64,000 bases of DNA from Eutreptiella sp. 'Long Island Sound 2002' (lineage: Eukaryota > Euglenozoa > Euglenophyceae > Eutreptiales > Eutreptiaceae). The notes under the pieces are model-generated. The model searched no databases and was not told where the DNA came from. It saw only the letters and a list, made by a program, of their open reading frames with translations. Every line of letters starts with the position of its first letter. Positions within the stretch are counted from its first letter, which is position 1. Positions 55,850-64,000 of this stretch are shown here, piece after piece. The position numbers were made by a program, and so were the translations under genes. Where the stretch lies: assembly GCA_964036045.1 (NCBI GenBank), contig OZ038384.1:28005771-28069770 (forward strand), written 5' to 3'.

Positions 55850-58800
55850 TGCTCCGCCCCCCGCGGTCCGTGGCGGTCCCGTTGCAAGGGGCGTCCGAGG
55901 ACGCGCGCTCTCCCCCCTCCGGCTGCCCTCCTTCTGGGGGCTGTCGGGGCCCGCTGCCCACGTGCTGTGGGCACGGGTGTGCGGGTACGGGGTCCGTTGT
56001 GAGCAGCGTCAGTTGTCAGGCGCTCCCCCTCCCCCGACTGTCCGCCCTCTGGGCGGGCTGTTGGTCCGTCTCCAGTCTTGCCGTGGGCGCGGCTGTGCGG
56101 GTGTGGGGGCCCAGCGCTGTCCCCTCGGCTTGCATGCTCTGTGGGGGCCGCGCTCCGCGGGGGTGGTGGGGGCTGTCCCTGGAGGGGCGTCTGGTGCCAG
56201 TCGCTGTCCCTCCCCCGGTCGCCCGCCCTCTGGGCGGGCCGTCGGGGTCCACCACCCACATGCTGTGGGCGCGGGCGTGCGGGTATGGGGGCCCGGCACC
56301 GTCCCCTCGGCCTGAATGTTCGGTTGGAGCTGCATGCTGCGGCGGTGGTGGGGGGCCGCCCCCGGGGGGGGTGGCCTGCCACCTTGCGAGGGGCGTCTGG
56401 TGTCAGACGCTGTCCCTCGGCGCGCCGCCCGCCCTTTGGGGCGGTTAGTCAGGGTTCCGCGACCCATGTGTCCGGGGTGCGGTCGGTCTGGGTGTGGGGA
56501 CACCCAGCACCGGCCCCACAGCGTGCGCCTTGCGGGCCGGCGTGCCTCGCCGTGGGGGTGGTGGAAGGGCGTCCTCAGGGGGGTGCCTTCCACTGTTGCG
56601 AGGGGCGTCTGATGTCAGGTGCTCCCCCTCCCCCAGCTGTCCACTCACTGGGCGGGCTGTTGGGGTCCACTACCCACGTCCTGTGTGGGGGCCCAACGCT
56701 GCCCCCTTGGCCTGCATGCCCTGTGGGGGCTGCGTGCCGCGGGGGTGGCGGGGGGCCGTCCCCGGGGGGGGACGGCCTGCCCCGGTTGTGAGGGGCGTCT
56801 GGTGTCAGGCGCTGTCCCTCCCCCGACCGCCCGTCCTCTGTGGCTGGCAGCTGGGGTTCCGCGGCCCGTGTGTCCCGGGTGCGGTCGGTGCGGGCGTGGG
56901 GACCCAGCACCGGCCCCACAGCGTGCGCCCTTGCGGGCCGGCGTTGCTCGCTGTGTTTTGGCGGAAGGGAGTCCCCGGGGGGGGGTGCCTTCCACCATTG
57001 TGTGAGGGGCGTCTGAGGTCAGGCGCTGTCCCCCCCCCGACTGTCCGCCCACTGGGCGGGCGTTTGGGGTCCGCCACTCACGTGCTGTGGGCGCAGTTGT
57101 GTGGGTGTGGGGGCCCAGCACTGTCCCCCTGGCCTGCATGCCCTGCGGGGGCTTCGTGCCGCGGGGGTGGTGGGGCGCCGTCCCCGCGGGGGGTGGCCTG
57201 CCACCGTTGTGAGGGGCGTCTGGTGTCAGGCGCTGTCCCTCCCCCGGCCGCCCGTCCTCTGGAGCAGGCAGCCAGGGTTCTGCGACCCGTCTGTCCCGGG
57301 TGCGGTCGGTGCGGGCGTGGGGACCTAGCACCGGCCCCACAGCGTGCCCCCTTGCGGGCCGGCGTTGCTCGCTGTGGGGATGGCGGAAGGGCGTCCCCGG
57401 GGGGGATGCCTTCCACCATTGTGAGGGGCGTCTGAGGTCAGGCGCTGTCCCTCCCCCGACTGCCCGCCCACTGGGCGGGCTTTTGGAGCCTGCCACCCAC
57501 GTGCTGTGGGCGCGGGTGTGTGGGTGTGGGGGCCCAACACTGTCCCCCCGGCATGCATGCCCTGTGGGAGCTGCGTGCCGCGGGGGTGGTGGGAGGCTGT
57601 CTCCGGGGGGGGGTGGCCTGCCATCGTTGTGAGGGGCGCTTGGTGTCAGGGGCTGTCCCTCCCCTGGCCGCCCATCCCCTGGAGCGGGCAGCCAGGGTTC
57701 CGCGACCCGTGTGTCCCGGGTGCGGTCGGTGCGGGCGTGGGGACCCAGCACCGGCCCCACAGCGTGCGCCCTTGCGAGCCGGCGTTGCTCGCTGTGGGGG
57801 TGGCGGAAGGGCGTCCCCGGGGGGGGGGTGCCTGCCACTGTTGTGAGGTGCGTCTGGGGTCAGACGCTCCCCCTCCCCCGGCTGCCCGTCCTCTTGAGCG
57901 GGCAGCCAGGGTTCCACGACCCGTGTGTCCCGGGTGCGGTCGGTGCGGGCGTGGGGACCCAGCACCGGCCCCACAGCGTGCGCCCTTGCGGGCCGGCGTT
58001 GCTCGCTGTGGGCTTGGCGGAAGGGCGTCCCCGGGGGGGTGCCTTCCACCATTGTGAGGGGCGTCTGAGGTCAGGCGTTGTCCCTCCCCCGACTGCCCGC
58101 CCACTGGGCGGGCTGTTGGGGTCCACCACCCACGTGCTGTGGGCGCAGGTGTGTAGGTGTGGGGGCCCAACACTGTCCCCTTGGCCTGCATGCCCTGTGG
58201 GAGCTGCGTGCCGCGGGGGTGGTGGGGGGCCGTCCCCGGGGGGGGGTGGCCTGCCACCGTTGTGAGGGGCGTCTGGTGTCAGGCGCTGTCCCTCCCCCGG
58301 CCGCCTGTCCTCTGGAGCAGGCAGCCAGGGTTCCGCGACCCGTGTGTCCCGGCTGCGGTCGGTGCGGGCGTGGGGATCCAGCACCAGCCCCACAGCGTGC
58401 GCCCTTGCGGGCCGGCGTTGCTTGCTGTGGGGGTGGTGGAAGGGCGTCCCCGGAGGGGGTGCCTTCCACCATTGTGAGGGGCGTCTGAGGTCAGGCGCTG
58501 TCCCTCCCCCGACTGCCCGCCCACTCGGCGGGCTGTTGGGGTCCGCCACCCACGTGCTGTGGGCGCGGGTGTGGGGCTGTGGGGGCCCAACACTGTCCCC
58601 TTGGCCTGCATGCCCTGTGGGGGCTGCGTGCCGCGGGGCCGGTAGGGGGCCGTCACCGGGGGGGGTGGCCTGCCACCGTTGTGAGGGGCGTCTGGTGTCA
58701 GGCGCTGTCCCTCCCCCGGCCGCCCGTCCTCTGGAGCAGGCAGCCAGGGTTCCGCGACGCGTGTGTCCCGGGTGCGGTCGGTGCGGGCGTGGGGACCTAA

Positions 58801-59160
58801 CATCGGCCCCACAGCGTGCGCCGTTGCGGGCCGGCGTTGCTCGCTGTGGGGGTGGCGGAAGGGCGTCCCCGGAGGGGGTGCCTTCCACCATTGTGAGGGG
58901 CGTCTGAGGTCAGGCGCTGTCCCTCCCCCGACTGCCGGCCCACTCGGCGGGCCGTTGGGGTCCGCCACCCACGTGCTGTGGGCGCGGGTGTGTGGGTGTG
59001 GGGGCCCAACACTGTCCCCTTGGCCTGCATGCCCTGTGGGGGCTGCGTGCCGCGGGGCCGGTAGGGGGCCGTCCCCGGGGGGGGGTGGTCTGCCACCGTT
59101 GTGAGGGGCGTCTGGCGTCAGGCGCTGTCCCTCCCCCGGCCGCCCGTCCTCTGGAGCAGG
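55850..59160 (-). repeat. ~210-bp monomer array, 5' side of LINE-1 (left block)
   Basis: GAGGGGCGTCTG or a close variant starts at 56388, 56600, 56790, 57004, 57211, 57423, 57631, 57845, 58055, 58264, 58475, 58683, 58895 and 59103, with spacing of 190-214 bp. Two related forms mostly alternate. One form contains CTGCCCGCCCACTGGGCGGG and GCATGCCCTGTGGGGGCTGC. The other contains CTCTGGAGCAGGCAGCCAGG and GCGTGGGGACCCAGCACCGG. This gives a ~420-bp dimer, and two of the second form stand side by side at 57631-58055. Long frames on both strands across it are by-products of the lack of stops. Confidence 0.92.
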
Positions 59161-60049
59161 TGAAGCGGTATGGGGTGCTTCAACCATACCCGCTGCCCAG
59201 CCTGTGGCGCTCTTCGCCAGGCTGGCTCAGGAATGTTCCTGTGCTGATTACGGCATCTCGATTTCTGTGGGAGTTCTGTAAAATACCCCAGAAATCGTCT
59301 TTTTTCGTCATTTTTGGGCTGGCGACGACAGTCGTCGCCTGCGCGACGCAGCTCCAGATCGTAGTTTTCTTTCACGATTTCTGGAGATTTTAATCTATTT
59401 TATTATAGATTTATCGTTTTTAGAAATAAAGAAATATAACGTGACCTTTTTCGCGGCGTTCCGCGAAGGTCCAATTTTGCGAAAACATTGACGTTCACGA
59501 ATTTTTACAAAAATCCTGAGGCGATCCCAGGAATGGCCCAGGCGCCCATGGTGTGGCCCAACAGTGGGCCTTTTCATGTATAGTTTGAATTGGCACAGAA
59601 ACGCGTCGTGTCGGCTACGCGACGCGTTGGGGGGAGACACGCGAAATGAGTGTTTTTGACTCAAAAATTACTATATTTCATTGTTTTTTGCCCAAAAACC
59701 ACTGTTTGGCCCAGTTTGGGCAGGATCTCAGTGGAGATCCTGATGGCGACGCCTCGTAGCCGTCAGATTTTCTGATGGCGGCGACGCCGTCGCCTTCATT
59801 TCGTCTTCTTTTTTATGCTATTTTATAGTATAGAATTGTTACATATACATACTACTTGTCTACATGTTTATTATTGTCTACATATACCTTCATCTCTTGC
59901 CCAAGGACGCCAGATTGTGTCATGGCCGAGGCAAGGATCACAGAATTCTTTGGAGAAACCCAAATTCGAGAAGAAGTGTTGGATTTCATGGGTTTGGAGT
60001 CGTGCATGCCAAGGGAAGCTTGGAGGTTGCCCTCCCCCCAAATGCTTCA
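59161..60049 (+). repeat. 5' LTR of the 2.6-kb element
   Basis: It has TG...CA ends with a TGAAGC/GCTTCA inverted terminus. It contains several perfect hairpins: 59259-59297 (9-bp arms), 59321-59339 (9-bp arms around 1 nt), 59600-59628, 59722-59741 (8-bp arms around AGTG) and 59780-59794. An AT-rich TATA-like stretch lies at 59813-59875. LTR bases 59941-59951 (CAGAATTCTTT) are the exact complement of the 11 bases that follow the LTR. Confidence 0.93.
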
Positions 60050-60266
60050 AAAGAATTCTGCCGACGCCAAGGCCACCAAGGCGGTGTGACGGCCTGCGGT
60101 TCGCGAGGACGCCCAGACTGCAGGAGTACCGCCTCTTCGCTGGGAAAGATCTGCAGAAGCTAAGGTCCAGGGCATCAACACGATGAAGGAGGAATTCCTT
60201 GACTCCTACGATGGGTATCACCTTGGAGCCGCCACCATGGACCCTATGGAGCCCCCAAGTCTGTAA
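59922..60266 (+). pseudogene. Short frame spanning 5' LTR and internal region
   Basis: An ATG at 59922, inside the LTR, opens MAEARITEFFGETQIREEVL and then QMLQKNSADAKATKAV, with TGA at 60087-60089. The same frame stays open (RPAVREDAQTAGVPPLRWER, EEFLDSYDGYHLGAATMDPM) to TAA 60264-60266. The beginning is repeated in the 3' LTR (ATG at 61670). No family was recognised; it could be a residual Gag start or a captured host segment. Confidence 0.4.
60050..60060 (+). other. Putative self-complementary primer-binding site
   Basis: AAAGAATTCTG starts at the first base after the 5' LTR. It is the exact reverse complement of CAGAATTCTTT at 59941-59951 in the same LTR (repeated in the 3' LTR). No match to a common tRNA 3' end (TGG...) is visible. 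The arrangement resembles Tf1-type self-priming. Confidence 0.5.
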
Positions 60267-60322
60267 TTGGCTCCGGGCGACGACCACAGCGACAACGACG
60301 CCATCTGCGAACCGCACAAGCA

Positions 60323-60549
60323 GGCGCGTTAATTCGTCGCCTTGGGTTGGTTGACCCTCCGGAGGTCCCACCCTAAATAGGCGCGGGTCGCCTTGGGTAG
60401 GAAATGACCCTAAATCCCCGAAATTAGGTGCGTTAATTCGTCGCCTTGGGTTGGGAATCGACCCTAAACAGGCGCGGGTCGCCTTGGGCAGGAAATGGCC
60501 CTAAATTCAGGCGCGAGGAATTCGTTGCCTTGGGTTTGACCCTAAATAA
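60323..60549 (+). repeat. Short internal repeats of the 2.6-kb element
   Basis: AATTCGTCGCCTTGGGTT recurs at about 60331 and 60433, with a variant near 60517. Copies of GGCGCGGGTCGCCTTGGG and GACCCTAAA lie between. This is an irregular tandem block of ~100-bp units without coding capacity. Confidence 0.7.
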
Positions 60550-60909
60550 TTTTTTTTTGAATTTTTTGAATTATTATGTTTCCATGCCCATGGAGAAAAA
60601 GGGCCAATATGTGCGCCTCAGCGCCATCAGTCAGGTCGGAAGGACCTGCAGCGCCTCTGTTCATGTAACTACAGGCCACAGGGAGTGCCAGGGACCAGTG
60701 TGGTCGCCTGCAGGGCAATTGCCCCATGAATATATCAAGAAAAAAAAAAGGGGAGGGACCTACATGAGAGTGACATGTAGATTCCCTACGAAGCCCCCCC
60801 CCCCCCACTGTCCTGCTGAATCAGGTTGAAACCAGGGCAGTGCAGGGGTCAGAGCGCCTCCTTGGCCTTGCCTTCCTTTGGATATAGGCAAGGCTTCTAA
60901 GGAGGGGGG
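60550..60909 (+). other. Internal 3' part and polypurine tract of the 2.6-kb element
   Basis: Non-coding. It includes a C-run at 60797-60808 and ends in the polypurine tract AAGGAGGGGGG at 60899-60909, directly before the 3' LTR. Confidence 0.8.
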
Positions 60910-61797
60910 TGAAGCGGTATGGGGAGCTTCACCCGTACCCGCTGCCCAGCCTGTGGCGCTCTTCGCCAGGCTGGCTCAGGAATGTTCCTGTGCTGATTAC
61001 GGCATCTCGATTTCTGTGGGAGTTCTGTAAAATGCCCCAGAAATCGTCTTTTTTCGTCATTTTTGGGCTGGCGACGACAGTCGTCGCCTGCGCGACGCAG
61101 CTCCAGATCGTAGTTTTCTTTCACGATTTCTGGGGATTTTAATCTATTTTATTATAGATTTATCGTTTTTAGAAATAAAGAAATATAACGTGACCTTTTT
61201 TGCGGCGTTCCGCGAAGGTCCAATTTTGCGAAAACATTGACGTTCACGAATTTTTACAAAAATCCTGAGGCGATCCCAGGAATGGCCCAAGCGCCCATGG
61301 TGTGGCCCAACAGTGGGCGTTTTCATATATAGTTTGGATTGGCACAGAAACGCGTCGTGTCGGCTACGCGACGCGTTGGGGGGAGACACGCGAAATGAGT
61401 GTTTTTGACTCAAAAATTACTATATTTCATTGTTTTTCGCCCAAAAACCACTGTTTGGCCCAGTTTGGGCAGGATCTCAGTGGAGATCCTGATGGCGACG
61501 CCTCGTAGCCGTCAGATTTTCTGATGGCGGCGACGCCGTCGCCTTCATTTCGTCTTCATTTTTATGCTATCTTATAGTATAGAATTGTTACATATACATA
61601 TTACTTGTCTACATGTTTCTCATTGTCTACATATACCTTCATCTCTTGCCCAGGACGCCAGATTGTGTCATGGCCGAGGCAAGGATCACAGAATTCTTTG
61701 GAGAAACCCAAATTCGAGTTCAAGTCTTGGATTTCATGGGTTTGGGGTCGTGCATGCCAAGGGAAGCTTGGAGGTTGCCCTCCCCCCAAATGCTTCA
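60910..61797 (+). repeat. 3' LTR of the 2.6-kb element
   Basis: It differs from the 5' LTR by a few scattered substitutions, including a small cluster after AAATTCGAG (about 61712-61722). The same hairpins and the CAGAATTCTTT segment are preserved. Confidence 0.93.
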
Positions 61798-62890
61798 CAG
61801 GCAGCCAGGGTTCCGCGACCCGTGTGTCCCGGGTGCGGTCGGTGCGGGCGTGGGGACCCAGCACCGGCCCCACAGCGTGCGCCCTTGCGGGCCGACGTTG
61901 CTCGCTGTCGGGATGGCGGAAGGGCGTCCCCGGGGGGGATGCCTTCCACCATTGTGAGGGGCGTCTGAGGTCAGGCGCTGTCCCTCTCCCGACTGCCCGC
62001 CCACTGGGCGGGCTGTTGGGGTCCGCCACCCACGTGCTGTGGGCGCAGGTGTGTGGGTGTGGGGGCCAAACACTGTCCCCTTGGCCTGCATGCCCTGTGG
62101 GGGCTGCGTGCCGCGGGGTGGTGGGGGGCCGTCCCCGGGGGGGGGTAGGCCTGCCACCGTTGTGAGGGGCGCCTGGTGTCAGGCGCTGTCCCTCCCCCGG
62201 CCGCCCGTCCTCTGGAGCAGGCAGCCAGGGTTCCGCGACCCGTGTGTCCCGGCTGCGGTCGGTGCGGGCGTGGGGACCCAGCAACGGCCCCACAGCGTGC
62301 GCCCTTGCAGGCCGGCGTTGCTCGTTGTGGGGGTGGCGGAAGGGCGTACCCGGGGGGGATGCCTTCCACCACTGTGAGGGGCGTCTGAGGTCAGGCGCTG
62401 TCCCTCCCCCGACTGCCCGCCCACTGGGCGGGCTGTTGGGGTCCGCCACCCACATGCTGTGGGTGCGGGTGTGTGGGTGTGGGGGCCCAACACTGTCCCC
62501 TCGGCCTGCATGCCCTGTGAGGGCTGCGTGCCGCGGGGCCGGGTGGGGGGCCGTCTCTGGGGGGGCTGGCCTGCCACCGTTGTGAGGGGCGTCTGGGGTC
62601 AGGCGCTGTCCCTCCCCCGACCGCCCGTCCTCTGGAGCAGGCAGCCAGGGTTCCGCGAACCTTGTGTCCCGGGTGCGGTCGGTGCGGGCGTGGGGACCCT
62701 GCACCGGCCCCACGGCGCTCGCCCTTGCGGGCTGGCGTTTCGCGCCGTGGGGGTGGCGGTAGGGCATCCCCGGGGGGGTTGCCGTCCGCCGTTGCGAGGG
62801 GCGTCTGGGGTCAGACGCTCCCCCTCCCCCGGCTGCCCGCCCTCTGGGCGGGCTGCCGGGGCTCGCTGACCACGTGCTGTGGGCGCGGGT
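61798..62890 (-). repeat. ~210-bp monomer array, right block
   Basis: The array continues after the LTR-element insertion. Monomer starts are at about 61955, 62164, 62375, 62584 and 62796, with the same two alternating forms. The last unit fades into T/G-rich DNA after 62890. Confidence 0.92.
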
Positions 62891-64000
62891 GTGGGTGTGT
62901 GCGGTGTGTGTGGTGTCTCTGCGGTGCGTGTTGTGGTGCGCGGTGCCGCTTTTCTCTTGTCCCTCTGGTGCTCCCCTCTCCGGTGCTTCGGTGCGGTGTT
63001 GTGCTCGCCGTGTGCCTGCCGTGCCCCCTTCCCTGCGCGCGTCCCTTGCTCGGCTGCTGGCTACCCCCTTTTTCTTTCGTGGCTTCGTTGCCCTTTACCC
63101 TTTCCTCTACCCTTACCCTGGCATGCACTTTTGCCCTGCCTTCGCTCTGGTGCCCTCTCGGTCTTTTTCCTTGCCGGCTCATCGTTCTCTCTCGTTGGGC
63201 CCTGTGAGGCAAAAGAAGGATGGGGGTATGTGGGCCTTCGGCGGCTGGGCGCGGTCGTCATGTGACATACTGTACCTATGTTGGCACCATGTTCGTTGCG
63301 GCTGCGTTCTCCGTTGCGCGGCGTATAACATACCTGTCTTCGCACTTGTGTCTACGTGTGTGCGAGCTCTCCTTACCCTTTGTGCCATACCATGGTGTGC
63401 TTGTCCGCGGCGGTGGCGGCTGCGTTGCGCTTGCGGGGACAGACCTGTTTGTTCTGTTCCCACTCCTTGACCCGCGTTGATGGTCTATAGAGAGAGGGAG
63501 GAGGGTGGCGTTGTGACTTCGCTCTCGTTGTCCATCCTTGATCCTCCCTTCCTCGTGGCGTTTGTGGCAGCTGGTTCATGCTCCTTCGCCATACCTTCAT
63601 ACATTGCTTGCATATGCTTGCGCGTGTGGGCATCCATACCATTCGTACCATCCTCATTTCTTTTCGTTTGGGCTGCCCCTGGGTGTTCCCTCATACCACT
63701 CTTGCTCCGCGGCGCTGGCGGCCTCCTGTCCTTCATTTGGTCGTTGGCGGTGTCCACTTTTTGGCGTTCGCAGCTTCCTCTCTTGTTGTTGGCCACTCAT
63801 GTTCCGTTCCGCGGTGTTGGCGGCCTTTCGCTCTTTGTGTGTTCTTTGGTGGTGTCCAAATGTTCCTCGGCACCGGCAGTCTATAGAGTGTGATAGAAGG
63901 AGAAGGGGGTGGTTGCCTCGTTGTTTATTCGGTGGGCGCGTTGGCGCCGCGGTTTGCTTGCTTCTCCATTAGCATTTGCGTGTACTTTTTCTTTTTTTTT
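62891..64000. other. Pyrimidine- and T/G-rich DNA, diverged repeats
   Basis: No gene was recognised. A ~400-bp spaced pair of TCTATAGAG-(A/G-rich)-GGTGG segments (63486 and 63884) and a ~100-bp pair beginning CCGCGG(C/T)G(C/T)TGGCGGCCT (63708 and 63806) suggest another tandem repeat extending past the window. It may be the distal 5' part of LINE-1 or unrelated satellite DNA. Confidence 0.4.

Larger units (their letters stand above)
59161..61797 (+). mobile_element. Non-autonomous LTR element inserted in the array
   Basis: Two LTRs (59161-60049, 889 bp; 60910-61797, 888 bp), nearly identical by eye, begin TGAAGCGG and end ATGCTTCA. They enclose an 860-bp internal region with no protease, RT or integrase. 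A polypurine tract AAGGAGGGGGG (60899-60909) abuts the 3' LTR. The element is flanked by CAGG at 59157-59160 and 61798-61801, a 4-bp target-site duplication. Joining the flanks restores the monomer sequence CTCTGGAGCAGGCAGCCAGG. It is the youngest-looking element in the window. Small size and lack of enzymes make it a TRIM/LARD-type element dependent on another's machinery. Confidence 0.93.

Noticed and set aside
55850-59160. Dozens of Pro/Arg/Gly-rich ORFs on both strands
   Set aside because: They are by-products of a GC-rich tandem array with few stop codons; none keeps a frame between monomers.
60446-60829. 127-codon ORF in the 2.6-kb LTR element
   Set aside because: It runs through the internal repeats, T-runs and A-runs and lacks protein-like composition.

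Overview
The window is a piece of a large, repeat-rich eukaryotic genome, and almost everything recognisable in it is retrotransposon. The elements are two Ty3/Gypsy chromoviruses, two families of non-LTR element (LINE), two short LTR elements without enzymes, and tandem repeats. No bacterial-style operon, rRNA, convincing tRNA or intact cellular gene was found. Composition swings from AT-rich (about 6.4-14.3 kb and 34.7-38.7 kb) to extremely GC-rich, homopolymer-laden DNA (14.4-17.4, 20-24, 39.2-59.1 and 61.8-62.9 kb). Gly/Lys-rich Gag and chromovirus Pol fit a unicellular alga or other protist, but no marker in the window fixes the lineage.

Layout. 1-6.35 kb: chromovirus 1 (Gag, protease plus an extra domain, RT-RNase H-integrase, chromodomain) on +, cut by the left edge. 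6.35-14.36 kb: mostly non-coding, with a diverged ~190-bp tandem repeat and possible small exons on -. 14.36-17.98 kb: 5'-truncated LINE-2 with terminal ORFs, a 65-bp minisatellite and an (ACCT)n tail. 17.98-33.2 kb: chromovirus 2 on +, an old copy. A truncated LINE-2 copy, a truncated LINE-1 copy with a ~730-bp flanking duplication, and a small LTR element are inserted in it. 34.26-34.73 kb: a short LINE-2 copy with a target-site duplication. 35.4-37.5 kb: an open reading frame split by two tandem TG...CA units. 39.25-55.7 kb: LINE-1 on -, the most remarkable object here. 55.85-62.9 kb: an array of ~210-bp monomers on the 5' side of LINE-1, interrupted at 59161-61797 by a nearly intact 2.6-kb LTR element with CAGG target-site duplications.

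How the parts relate. LINE-1 reads, in its own 5'-3' direction: monomer array; ORF1 (CCCH and C2H2 zinc fingers); ORF2 (APE endonuclease, RT, RNase H, zinc finger); ORF3 (zinc-ribbon-like); ORF4 (Thr/Pro/Gln-rich with a C-terminal domain); ~2.9 kb 3' UTR; (TCAAACC)n tail. A 5'-truncated copy at 19906-22348 ends with the same 3' UTR and tail, which shows that this 3' end is mobilised. LINE-2 carries a related terminal domain just upstream of its own 3' end, so the extra downstream ORF looks like a conserved property of this LINE group. Both chromoviruses share a non-standard domain between protease and RT, and both end in a chromodomain hidden behind a stop codon or frameshift. Most copies are decayed by in-frame stops and homopolymer frameshifts; the 2.6-kb LTR element is the youngest-looking.

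All calls come from reading the sequence and translations by eye. Domain names rest on visible motifs, not on database searches.
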